Shown: in pieces, positions 36,401-41,110 of the stretch
How positions within the stretch are numbered: position 1 is the stretch's first letter
Layout of the letters: every line of letters starts with the position of its first letter
NCBI RefSeq assembly: GCF_902459465.1
Contig: NC_047065.1
Span: 6,765,521-6,829,520 of the forward strand
Origin: Asterias rubens
Taxonomy: Eukaryota > Echinodermata > Asteroidea > Forcipulatida > Asteriidae
Length of the DNA stretch: 64,000 bases
Direction of reading: 5' to 3'
Position numbers and translations under genes: made by a program
The notes under the pieces: generated by a model
Database searches by the model: none
Told to the model about the DNA's origin: nothing
The model's input: the letters and a program-made list of their open reading frames with translations, nothing else

Positions 36401-36597
36401 GACTTTCTTTAAAATTACAATTCCTTAATGTCAAGAAGCTGCAGTCTCCACTTGAAATGTATTTGTCAATTTGATTAGTCTTGTGATTTTTTTTCTTTGC
36501 CATCTCTAGGTTTCAACAAACACCCAAGACAGGCCGTGGAGGTAGAATGGGATTACGAGAGAACCAAGGCAGACACAGTCGTTCCTTCACACGATAA
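1302..36597 (+). CDS. VIRMA: VIRMA (virilizer/KIAA1429) m6A methyltransferase-associated protein, 27 exons, 5' end outside window
   Basis: VIRMA is the large nuclear scaffold of the m6A writer complex (with WTAP, METTL3/METTL14, HAKAI, ZC3H13) and guides methylation towards 3' UTRs; that role is family knowledge. Exons read here: 1302-1530, 2610-2691, 3321-3543, 4065-4302, 5108-5208, 5974-6086, 6608-6940, 7682-7831, 8962-9153, 9782-9867, 12558-12704, 13591-13759, 14942-15078, 21306-21414, 22765-22855, 24740-24952, 25925-26030, 26478-26710, 27133-27412, 29570-29839, 31247-31365, 31849-31925, 32608-32780, 33487-33619, 34534-34720, 35652-35924, 36510-36597. All have AG/GT borders, and the phases sum exactly to 1,516 residues plus stop. 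Diagnostic segments are LSELLPLPLPM (exon at 14942), TSRPPSMHVDDF (exon at 32608) and the terminal SRSFTR. Vertebrate VIRMA is about 1,800 residues, so roughly the first 300-400 residues are missing to the left. Gene identity is very secure; individual borders may shift by a few bases. Confidence 0.96.
2054..2480 (+). mobile_element. Fold-back element (family with GTTGCACGCTG ends), copy 1
   Basis: It opens with TTGGTCGAGAACCAATCACG and ends with an inverted-repeat hairpin around CATGGGTGTTGTACACCC and its complement, bounded by GTTGCACG and CGTGCAAC. A close relative lies at 12752-13172 and a rearranged, mostly reverse one at 16040-16600. It sits in a VIRMA intron. Confidence 0.65.
2785..3220 (+). 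mobile_element. TTAA-target MITE family 1 (AGGCAGTGGACAC ends), in VIRMA intron
   Basis: Flanked by TTAA at 2781-2784 and 3221-3224. Terminal repeats are AGGCACTGCCCAC and its complement-like GTGTCCACTGCC. The body has the family hallmarks: GGTGTATCTCAACATA, a short palindrome around TCTAAGGTCTCAAAATC, and CAGAGGGAGCCGTTTCTCAC. One internal stretch is duplicated (2826-2937). Confidence 0.85.
5441..5491. repeat. 12-bp tandem repeat, about 4 copies
   Basis: Unit TTGGGCTCCAGG repeated head to tail inside a VIRMA intron, immediately before a MITE. Confidence 0.85.
5566..5930 (-). mobile_element. TTAA-target MITE family 1, VIRMA intron
   Basis: Minus orientation. The ends are AAGGCAGTGGACACTATTGG and AATAGTGTCCACTGTCT. 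The right flank is TTAA; the left flank is TTGA, so one base has decayed. The central TCTCGAAATC/GATTTTGAGACC palindrome is present. Confidence 0.8.
7260..7607 (+). mobile_element. TTAA-type MITE family 5, uninterrupted copy, VIRMA intron
   Basis: Contains TTTTCAAAATGTCCATAGAT, a perfect palindrome around TTTTCGTCTCATGAGACGAAAA (7434-7455) and a terminal ACATAGACCCT followed by TTAA. It is the uninterrupted counterpart of the nested copy at 10065-12221. Confidence 0.75.
7850..8347 (+). mobile_element. MITE family 1 interrupted by a GGGT-ended element, VIRMA intron
   Basis: TTAA flanks at 7846-7849 and 8348-8351. The right terminal repeat is split: GGTGTC before, CAGTGCC after the inserted 147-bp element at 8194-8340. 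Removing that element and one CAG restores GTGTCCAGTGCC. Confidence 0.85.
8194..8340. mobile_element. GGGTCGATTTCACAAAG fold-back element with CAG target duplication
   Basis: Long inverted ends (GGGTCGATTTCACAAAG and CTTTGTGAAACCCACCC) with internal CTAGTCCTAA palindromes. CAG is duplicated at 8191-8193 and 8341-8343. Termini GGGT...ACCC with a 3-bp duplication are seen directly; the superfamily is not assigned. Confidence 0.85.
8560..8840 (-). mobile_element. SINE fragment (tRNA-Leu family), minus orientation
   Basis: Carries the reverse of the SINE body found at 44285-44600 and 53922-54262, including GTACCCCTAGGTGAAGAGAAG, and reverse head remnants. Diverged. Confidence 0.55.
9189..9514. 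mobile_element. Two adjacent fold-back elements in a VIRMA intron
   Basis: 9189-9312 is a copy of the GGGTCGATTTCACAAAG family. It is followed directly by 9313-9514, a copy of the GGGCCCAATTTCAT family whose ends carry GCTGCTTAAGCAC and AGCATCTCTGTGAAATTGG. Confidence 0.65.
10065..12221 (+). mobile_element. MITE family 5 copy split by a 1.8-kb TA-target element, VIRMA intron
   Basis: TTAA flanks at 10061-10064 and 12222-12225. The halves 10065-10296 and 12099-12221 align end to end with the uninterrupted copy at 7260-7607, placing the interruption at the AACTA/CAGCACCTCAG junction. Confidence 0.85.
10297..12098. mobile_element. 1.8-kb non-autonomous Tc1/mariner/pogo-like element
   Basis: Terminal inverted repeats begin CCGTAATTTTCGGATTATAA on both sides. 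TA is duplicated at 10295-10296 and 12099-12100. Subterminal TATAAACCGC motifs recur. No transposase-like reading frame was seen; the longest frames (60-100 residues) look random. It contains an internal imperfect tandem duplication of about 80 bp at 11640-11800 with GTCTGACGTCA in both units. TA target use is the basis for the superfamily guess. Confidence 0.75.
12752..13172 (+). mobile_element. Fold-back element (GTTGCACGCTG family), copy 2
   Basis: Same architecture as 2054-2480: TTGGTCGAGAACCAATCACG at the left end, and at the right a long hairpin, GGGGAAATGGCACCCGAGGC against its complement, with the tight loop TTC (about 13078-13125). It lies just after the VIRMA exon at 12558-12704. 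Confidence 0.65.
13760..14941. other. VIRMA intron sequence with little recognisable content
   Basis: A short run of CTAACCTCCC-type repeats at 13776-13826, AT-rich filler, and a fold-back at about 14462-14580 (CGCTAGTGGAACACAGAAA against TTTCTGTATTCCACGAGCGC). No coding evidence. Confidence 0.45.
15172..15290. repeat. Dispersed repeat (CAGACAGTTTCGCTA family)
   Basis: Similar sequences, each with a version of CTATTCCTATTGGTGGAGAG and GGGGGTGTTTAAACGGT, occur at 12275-12400 and 22018-22200. The ends are not clear. Confidence 0.55.
15740..15934. repeat. ACATGT palindromic tract and fold-back element
   Basis: TACATGTACATGTA-type tracts (15744-15782) precede an imperfect inverted repeat whose ends are CCTCTCTTAATATTTGTGCA and TGCATAAATAATAAGAGAGG (about 15783-15932). 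Confidence 0.6.
16040..16600 (-). mobile_element. Rearranged fold-back element (GTTGCACGCTG family)
   Basis: The left part 16040-16132 carries TTGTTGCATGCTCTGATGGG and the right part 16415-16600 carries the reverse of the family's left arm. Between them is a pyrimidine-rich stretch ending in a run of ten Gs at 16330-16340. Confidence 0.5.
16640..16810 (+). pseudogene. Tiny CR1/L2-like LINE 3' remnant
   Basis: Broken translation gives pieces resembling the end of the LINE protein: a WNNLPT-like patch then FIKDMLKTHLLL. Compare the KRALKTHLF end of the element at 27666-29095. Too decayed to be coding. Confidence 0.4.
17690..17760 (+). mobile_element. tRNA-like SINE head fragment
   Basis: AGATAGTTCAGTTGGTAGAG is a box A-like match to the second tRNA-derived SINE family (52770-53140, 61592-61780), followed by a degraded box B. 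It abuts the GPCR stop codon. Confidence 0.5.
17760..18779 (-). CDS. Intronless class A (rhodopsin-like) GPCR nested in a VIRMA intron
   Basis: A 339-residue seven-transmembrane receptor on the strand opposite VIRMA. Visible marks: GN at residues 24-25 (TM1), LAxxD ending at D53 (TM2), a TM3 end reading FECY instead of the usual DRY (115-117), PLQH in intracellular loop 2, a basic loop 3, NPILY at 289-293 (TM7), helix 8 with a CPC palmitoylation-type site, and a Ser-rich tail. Two N-glycosylation sequons lie in extracellular loop 1 (N74 and N81). The conserved TM3/loop-2 cysteine pair is absent, TM6 lacks CWxP, and the N-terminus before TM1 is only about 12 residues. A missing 5' exon is therefore possible. 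The ligand cannot be predicted. Echinoderms have many lineage-specific intronless receptors, which fits. A full-length open frame argues for a working gene. Confidence 0.87.
   Translation of the reverse strand: MYSSTSSTVLLYMEEITSSLGFIGNLLVSVTILRTKSLHHLTNYLILNLAIVDSLYLLSTTFDPWVKWTNTESNHTDEKENTTMNVGHVTLQLLMHVQYSLIGTSTCSIALVTFECYMGIVYPLQHMSYFIKWKVALLLFTVWLVPFLLELPATIVYIFFLPSTQYTVYPTAMNQPWLWVFPIISSGVLYLVPVGALIGMYARILQNLKLHALIFRRQGIIGPPQELSRAHHRVARTLILVTAACIILISPTKIICLYLTAQAPRSSPTSKQVLLQLSFLLSAVNSAINPILYALKYKPMRRAFRGMLCPCIGSRSVESSESGSEMQTKVLKSQEKSTS
18906..19275 (+). mobile_element. TTAA-target MITE family 2 (AGGAACACGTTGCC ends)
   Basis: Left TTAA at 18902-18905; the right flank has decayed to TTGA. 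The centre is a perfect inverted repeat around GGGAGTCAAAACTTGACTCCC. It lies upstream of the GPCR gene, between it and the next VIRMA exon. Confidence 0.8.
19282..21010. other. VIRMA intron sequence with scattered repeat fragments
   Basis: A family 5 MITE end fragment is at about 20075-20145 and a diverged GGGCCCAATTTCAT-family fold-back at about 20650-20805. The rest shows no gene. Confidence 0.45.
21010..21190 (-). mobile_element. tRNA-Leu SINE body fragment, minus orientation
   Basis: The reverse strand carries the SINE body sequence also present at 170-300 and 42670-42800 (GCACCATGTAATG, TTCTTTTACGTTCC-type blocks). Confidence 0.65.
21717..22566. repeat. Repeat-only intron segment with fold-backs and a 35-bp duplication
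   Basis: It contains a GGGCCAATTTCA-family fragment (21717-21805), a CAGACAGTTTCGCTATTCC-family repeat (22018-22200), a 35-bp direct duplication at 22274-22343 (CCTTTTCATAGCTGGAGGGG in both), and a nearly perfect hairpin at 22425-22566 with arms CCAGGCCTCG/CGAGGCCTGG and AACTAGTGGTTTAA. Confidence 0.65.
23152..23410. mobile_element. Fold-back element, GGGCCCAATTTCAT family
   Basis: Ends GGGCCCAATTTCATGG and CCATGAAATTGGGCCC with internal repeats of GTAAGCGCAGAAT-type sequence. Other copies: 26095-26272, 32302-32475, 34763-34964, 38814-39000 and 50441-51003. Confidence 0.75.
24075..24449 (+). mobile_element. TTAA-target MITE family 3 (AGGAACATTACAGAATT ends)
   Basis: TTAA at 24071-24074 and 24450-24453; terminal repeats AGGAACATTACAGAATT and AATTCTGTAACATTCC. 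A second copy is at 46617-46997. Confidence 0.8.
25003..25370 (+). mobile_element. TTAA-target MITE family 2, VIRMA intron
   Basis: TTAA at 24999-25002 and 25371-25374; ends AGGAGCGCGTTGCCTTGG and CCAAGGCAACGTGTTCCT. It starts only 50 bp after the splice donor of the VIRMA exon ending at 24952. Confidence 0.85.
25371..25924. other. VIRMA intron with about 110-bp degenerate tandem repeat
   Basis: The motifs GCAGGCTGG and GGATGATTTTGAAT/GGACGATTTTGAATGGTC with GACAGTAGGA recur near 25405-25480, 25560-25600, 25632-25710 and 25757. This suggests an old tandem array with units of about 110-120 bp. Confidence 0.5.
26740..26945 (-). mobile_element. MITE family 1 fragment, VIRMA intron
   Basis: Minus-orientation block with AGGCATCTGAAAGCACACAA, AAGGGTGTTTTTTCTTT and CATATGTTGGGATACA; both terminal repeats are missing. 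Confidence 0.6.
27666..29095 (-). mobile_element. 5'-truncated CR1/L2-type LINE with intact reverse transcriptase frame
   Basis: The minus strand is open from about 29094 to 27775, over 430 codons. Reverse transcriptase motifs include QSAYRPCHSTETALL, LSAAFDTVDH, YGVPQGSVIGP and the catalytic YADD. The C-terminal LINE domain (GDRAFSIAAPRLWNSLP, KRALKTHLF) precedes a short 3' UTR ending in TTTATAAATACTGTTATTA and an (ATT)n tail. Endonuclease and the first reverse transcriptase motifs are missing at the 5' end, so it was truncated on arrival. The lack of stops implies a recent insertion. It lies in a VIRMA intron, antisense to the gene. Confidence 0.9.
29096..29260 (+). mobile_element. tRNA-like SINE head fragment
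   Basis: Degraded head with GTGTGGATTCAAGTCCTTG (box B-like), then GACACTTGTGTACTTGAGG and GCAAGACACT as in the tRNA-Leu SINE family. It abuts the truncated 5' end of the LINE. Confidence 0.6.
29570..32780 (+). CDS. VIRMA: VIRMA acidic linker and conserved C-terminal motif exons
   Basis: The 29570-29839 exon starts with a coiled Glu/Asp-rich stretch, then NTRTVFYMGDGEDD and a very acidic end (IDDGDIEPEM). The 31247-31365 exon continues VQCDLEEL and ends in a lysine patch. The 31849-31925 exon is basic (RKYESLTSRSQYRFNYGIKR). The 32608-32780 exon carries QYGRPMQGRSGRGYDIFRQR and the family-signature TSRPPSMHVDDF. This block is the best conserved part of the window's VIRMA and fixes the orthology. 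Splice phases are 0, 0, 2, 1 and 0 across the block. Confidence 0.93.
29913..30271 (+). mobile_element. TTAA-target MITE family 4 (AGCCATTGGACAC ends), VIRMA intron
   Basis: TTAA at 29909-29912 and 30272-30275; ends AGCCATTGGACCCTTTCGG and CCGAAAGTGTCCAATGGCT. A mirror-image end fragment lies just outside at 29880-29902. Other copies: 37508-37831, 40191-40545 and 47002-47706. Confidence 0.8.
30816..31178 (+). mobile_element. TTAA-target MITE family 1, VIRMA intron
   Basis: TTAA at 30812-30815 and 31179-31182; ends AGACAGTGCACACTATCAG and CAATAGTGTCCACTGCAT. Confidence 0.85.
32302..32520. mobile_element. Fold-back fragments just upstream of a VIRMA exon
   Basis: A GGGCCCAATTTCATAGAGC left end is followed at 32475 by half of the AAACCACTAGTTGAAAA hairpin family seen complete at 22425-22566. 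Confidence 0.55.
33165..33335. mobile_element. Fold-back element with AACTCATTAGAGATAGT arms
   Basis: Nearly perfect inverted repeat: AGAAAGGTTTGCG...ACTATCTCTAATGAGTTGGG against CCCAACTCATTAGAGATAGT...GCAAACCTTTCT. A half copy occurs at 45093-45185. Confidence 0.75.
33487..36597 (+). CDS. VIRMA: VIRMA glycine/arginine-rich (RGG) C-terminal tail, four exons
   Basis: The exons at 33487-33619, 34534-34720, 35652-35924 and 36510-36597 encode a low-complexity RGG/RG tail of about 227 residues, including an uninterrupted run of 12 glycines at about 34582-34617. RGG tails bind RNA, are methylated on arginine and promote condensates; this is general knowledge about such tails and was not tested here. 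The last exon reads RFQQTPKTGRGGRMGLRENQ, then ends in HSRSFTR and TAA. A similar SFTR ending in vertebrate VIRMA supports the stop at 36595-36597. The glycine run is coded by a purine-only tract and is probably length-polymorphic. Confidence 0.9.
33900..34245 (+). mobile_element. Diverged tRNA-Leu SINE, VIRMA intron
   Basis: Shares TGATGAGCAGAGTGTGGGTT, GAACCCAGTGCACTTATCGT and GGTGTTCCTGG with the copies at 10 and 42489. The head is degraded. Confidence 0.7.
34261..34414. mobile_element. 154-bp fold-back element with ACT target duplication
   Basis: Imperfect palindrome over its full length: GGGTGCGTTCGTTTAGCTTC at the left, its exact complement at the right, with GTGTGTGGCGTTTTTTTT/AAAAAAAACGCCACACAC and GGACGAACGTG/CACGTTCGTCC inside. 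ACT lies at 34258-34260 and 34415-34417. Confidence 0.8.
34763..35610. mobile_element. Three repeats in the VIRMA intron before the 35652 exon
   Basis: 34763-34964 is a GGGCCCAGATTTCAT fold-back. 35064-35180 is a tRNA-derived SINE head (GATGGTCTAGTGGTAAGACA and GGGTTCGAATCCCAC) whose partner is at 60345-60465. About 35290-35603 is a diverged family 1 MITE ending GTGTCCAGTGCCTT, 42 bp before the splice acceptor. Confidence 0.65.
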
Positions 36598-37300
36598 ACA
36601 AACAGATAGCAGAAAAGATTGGTACAATAGAATACACATTAAAGCTGTAAACATTGAGGGTCTTTGGGTTTATAGAAACACCAAAGACAAGATGTGGCAA
36701 ACAATTTGAGTTGTGAGAGCCAACAGTGCAGGTCTTTGGGTTTATAGAAACACCAAAGACAAGATGTGGCGGACAATATAGACTATGTAAGAGCCAATAT
36801 TGCGGGTCTTTGGGTGTCTAGAAACACCAAAGACAGGATGTCGCGGACAATTTGGACTTTGTACAACACAGAACATAGTCGTTCCTTCACAAGTTGTTAA
36901 AAGAAAAGACAGCATAAACATGTACAATGTACATGTACATAAAGTGTGAAGACAATGTGGGATCTTTGAGTTCGAAAGACAGGAACCTGTGGCAGCATGC
37001 GAGTACCACACAAGACCAATGCAGTTCACAGTGACAGTGATCCTTCGCAAGATTTTTAAAAAGACTGCAGAAATATGTATGAAGTATAATACATAAACTA
37101 TGTGAATGAAGACAATGTTGGATCTTGAGGTTTCAACAAACATTAAAAACAGGAACTGAGGGTCACGTTGGATTTTATGCAAGAACCAACTCAGAACACA
37201 CTCGATTATCTTTCATCTGTTCATAAGATAAATAAAATGGCAGCTTAAACATGGTTGATGTACATGTAGAAAATGTAATAAATCCGAAGACAATGTTGAA
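36598..37300 (+). repeat. VIRMA 3' UTR: degenerate tandem copies of the last coding exon
   Basis: At least five units follow the stop codon, starting near 36659, 36731, 36805, 36960 and 37120. Each resembles the 36500-36650 block. Shared pieces include AAACACCAAAGACA (real exon AAACACCCAAGACA) and, in the unit at 36805, AGTCGTTCCTTCACA, identical to the real exon over 15 bases. Full units run about 150-180 bp and two are shortened to about 72 bp. In the frame matching the real exon, the first three units read ETPKT and the fifth reads QTLKTG; each stays open for about 14 to 44 codons. The fifth unit keeps an AG at the same place as the real splice acceptor. None retains the long pyrimidine tract. 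Confidence 0.75.
37231..37236 (+). terminator. Candidate VIRMA polyadenylation signal AATAAA
   Basis: AATAAA about 630 bp after the VIRMA stop, inside the last terminal-exon-like unit. A second AATAAA lies at 37277-37282. Either could end the transcript; I cannot tell which is used. Confidence 0.4.
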
Positions 37301-37507
37301 CACACAATGGAGTTTTGTATCTTTAAGTCTACGAAATGGAACTTTGTTTTAAAAATACTCGACTAAACCAAAGTTGTATTCACCACTATGCGGTATCGTG
37401 TATTGAATGGCTCCATCAAATGTTACAGCGCCTACATGGTATGTCATTGGGGATTTTGTCCCCCAGTGTGTGTGTTTTCCATACGGTAAAATAACAGACA
37501 ACAATTT

Positions 37508-37831
37508 AAAAGTTCACAGATTTACAAATAATTTACAGGGTTTATAGAAGGTAATGGTGAAAGACTTATCTTGAAATATTATTCCATGAAATGCTTTACT
37601 TTTTGAGAAAAATTAAACAATATATAAATTCTTGATATCGAGAATTACAGATTTATTTTGTCATGACACGGCGAAACGTGCGGAAACAAGTGTGGGTTTT
37701 CCCATTATTTTCTCCCGACTCCGATGACCAATTGAGCCTAAATTTTCACAGGTTTGTTATTTTATATATAAGTTGTGATATACGAAGTGTGGGTCTGGAC
37801 AGTGCTGTTTACCGAAAGTGCCCAATAGCTT
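37508..37831 (+). mobile_element. MITE family 4 copy with lost left end
   Basis: Begins within the family at AAAAGTTCACAGATTTAC and ends CCGAAAGTGCCCAATAGCT then TTAA. Confidence 0.7.
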
Positions 37832-37983
37832 TAAGGAAGGTGAGGGCACTATCAGACGGAAGTTTTACACACTACCCTACTTGGGGACAGAATTTCCTGC
37901 CGCACTTTTCAAAAGGCACTATCATTGGGAAGTCTTTGAGAATGTTTTGAAGGGCTACCTACATGAAGGGCATTTCCTCTGCA

Positions 37984-38592
37984 GCTGGCATCAGTGAAGT
38001 TCCAGGCCTTGTGCTGGCATCAGTGAAGTTCCAGGCCTTGTGCTGGCATCAGTGAAGTTCCAGGCCTTGTGCTGGCATCAGTGAAGTTCCAGGCCTTGTG
38101 CTGGCATCAGTGAAGTTCCAGGCCTTGTGCTGGCATCAGTGAAGTTCCAGGCATTGTGCTGGCATCAGTGAAGTTCCAGGCATTGTGCTGGCATCAGTGA
38201 AGTTCCAGGCATTGTGCTGGCATCAGTGAAGTTCCAGGCATTGTGCTGGCATCAGTGAAGTTCCAGGCATTGTGCTGGCATCAGTGAAGTTCCAGGCATT
38301 GTGCTGGCATCAGTGAAGTTCCAGGCATTGTGCTGGCATCAGTGAAGTTCCAGGCCTTGTGCTGGCATCAGTGAAGTTCCCGGCATTGTGCTGGCATCAG
38401 TGAAGTTCCAGGCCTTGTGCTGGCATCAGTGAAGTTCCAGGCCTTGTGCTGGCATCAGTGAAGTTCCAGGCCTTGTGCTGGCATCAGTGAAGTTCCAGGC
38501 CTTGTGCTGGCATCAGTGAAGTTCCAGGCATTGTGCTGGCATCAGTGAAGTTCCAGGCCTTGTGCTGGCATCAGTGAAGTTCCAGGCATTGT
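37984..38592. repeat. 29-bp minisatellite, 21 copies
   Basis: Unit GCTGGCATCAGTGAAGTTCC followed by AGGCCTTGT or AGGCATTGT. 21 exact-length units differ at essentially one base (CCTTG or CATTG), in blocks: units 1-5 CCTTG, 6-12 CATTG, then mixed. Unit 14 has an extra substitution (CCCGG). No spacers, so not CRISPR-like. Confidence 0.97.
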
Positions 38593-40190
38593 ACCCTCGA
38601 TCAGCAATAATATAGTAAGAGCCAAATTATGAGAAGTCCATCTATAAGCTTGACTCAGAATCTGATTTGTGTATTTTATGAAATGGATCTTTAAATTGTT
38701 TGAAACAGTTATAGAATATTGAATTTCTGTGACCCTTACTTCATGTGGCTAAACACTTGACTCAGGAGGGGTTTTGAAGGCGATATGGTATTAGCACTTC
38801 AACTGGCATGACTGGGCCCAATTTCATGGCTCTGCTTACCGTTGGTAAATAATTAAGAGTAAGCAGTTGCGGAAGCTGGGAGTTCCGCGCTTTTGTCAAG
38901 CAAATTTCACAGGTAAGCAGGGTATTTTAGCTTGTGCATGGCGTACTCCAAAAATTTTGTGCTTACCCAGTAAGTGCAGAATTCTGTAAAATTGAGCCCT
39001 AATGACGAGTGTTTTTAATTTGATTGAAGGAAATAACAAACATGAGATGGAGTAGACACACAATCAAACAATATCAACCATCTGAAAACAATGATTTATA
39101 ATCAATATTACTATTTGTTTTATTGTTAAAAACAAACAAAATTACTGAAAATGTGACAATAAAATTATAAAATTTGTCAATACAATTACAAAATTTGTTG
39201 AAAGGTGGGTTACTTTATCATTGAAATGTTACTTTGAAAAAGAAAATATGATATAATTTATATGATAAAGGCATTTTTGGTATTGTATTTTCAAAGCTTA
39301 TGGAAGGTAAATCACAACTGGCCTTTTAATTAAATGAAATTGTAACTTTAGAAGGATACTAATAACGCTAGAAAACCCTAGTCATGACTGGCAATGGTCG
39401 TTTTTTTAACATATTTGTTTTGTAGTCACCGATATATTGCAACCGTAACATACATTACTGGAGAAGATACATGTATCTGTATCAAACAAACATCTATAGC
39501 AAGATTTGTAGACTTGCCCAGTCCCTCTGAACCAGTCATCAATGTTGTAATTATACCCCAAAAAAAACTAGTGTCTCCATTACAGACTTAAGAAAACCCT
39601 GTGTTTAGAAAAACTAAATAGACGACCAACTTCTTTCTCAACTACTCAGATCTACCATCATAGAAAAGTACATTCACAACTTCAAACAATTATACTTGCA
39701 AACTGTGTAAGAACCTGTGTGTTAACGTCACGCTTTACAGACAAACTGTAATATAAAATAAAAAGGAAGAGAAACAATGATGTGTTTACATGTAGCTTTG
39801 GTGTGCGATTAAATTTCTGGAGTCAATTTCTTCTCAAAGTTCATTTGATATCTTGGATGTTGTACTGTCATACCCTGAACAGTTTTGCATATTATCTGTT
39901 TTTATTACGAATTTTTAAATATTTCATTTCTACACCAAGTACAAAATGTCTGAAAGAAAAATAATGTAGTGAAATAATACCATGTAGTTCCATTTGTTCA
40001 TTGTGAAAAAAATATATATATAAATGGTGCAGAAAGGCTCCAACAAAATTAGAAGTTTTTTGTTTTACAATGCCCTTCAGTTAAGAAAATGAATATCATG
40101 CTGAGTGGGTTTAGTTACTCCCACTGTTTATATTGTGCTATAAAGGAATGTTTCAGAATACCCTCCTGGTTGCTTCCAGACAACTCTTAA

Positions 40191-40545
40191 AGCCATTATA
40201 CACTTTCTATACAGAAAAAACAAAAAAAGTTCACAGATTTACAAATACTTTACAGGGTTTACAGAAGGTAATGGTAAAAGACTTCTCTTGAAATATTATT
40301 CCATGAAATGCTTTACTTTTTGAGAAAACATTAAAACAATATCAATTCTCAATATCGAGAATTACATATTTATTTTAAACACATGTCATGACACGGCGAA
40401 AGCATGCGGAAACAAGGGTGGGTTTTCCCTTTATTTTTCTCCCGACTCCGATGACCGATTGTGCCTACATTTTCACAGGTTTGTTATTTTATATATAAGT
40501 TGTGATACACGAAGTGTGAGCCTTGGACGAAAGTGTGCAATGGCT
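40191..40545 (+). mobile_element. TTAA-target MITE family 4
   Basis: TTAA at 40187-40190 and 40546-40549; ends AGCCATTATACACTTTC and AAAGTGTGCAATGGCT. It separates two copies of a local direct duplication. Confidence 0.8.
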
Positions 40546-40647
40546 TTAAGAAAATAAATGAATAACATGCTGAGTGGGTTTAGTTACTCCCACTGTTTAC
40601 ATTGTGCTAGAACGGAATATTTAAGAATACCCTCCCGGTTGCAGTGG

Positions 40648-41110
40648 ACACTATTGGTAATTACTCAAAATAATGATTAACATAAAACCTTTCTTGGTGA
40701 CAAGTAATGGGGAGAGGCCGATGGTATAAAACACTGTGATAAACGGCTCCCTCTGAAGTGCCGTAGTCTTCGAGAAAGAAGTAATTTTCTATGAATTTGA
40801 TTTCGAGACCTCAAGTTTAGAACTTGAGGTCTCGAAATCAACCATCTAAACACACACAACTTCGTGTGACAAGGGTGTTTATTTACTTCATTATTATCTC
40901 GCAAGATCGATGACCGATTGAGCTCAAATTTTCACAGGTTTGTTATTTTATGCATAAATGTTGAGATACATGTACACCAACTGTGAAGACTAGTCTTTGA
41001 CAATTACCAATAGTGTCCACTGCCTTTAAAGGCACTGGACACTATTGGTACAATGTACACACATGTAATTACTCCAAATAATTGTTAGCATAAAAACTTA
41101 GTTGGTAAAG
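40648..41110 (-). mobile_element. MITE family 1 copy joined to a second partial copy at one TTAA
   Basis: 40648-41025 is a full minus-orientation copy ending GTGTCCACTGCCT. A single TTAA (41026-41029) is followed at once by AGGCACTGGACACTATTGG, the start of another minus-orientation copy that breaks off near 41110. Confidence 0.75.

Noticed and set aside
37984-38592. CRISPR-like array of 29-bp repeats
   Set aside because: Units are directly abutting with no spacers, in an animal genome; it is a minisatellite.
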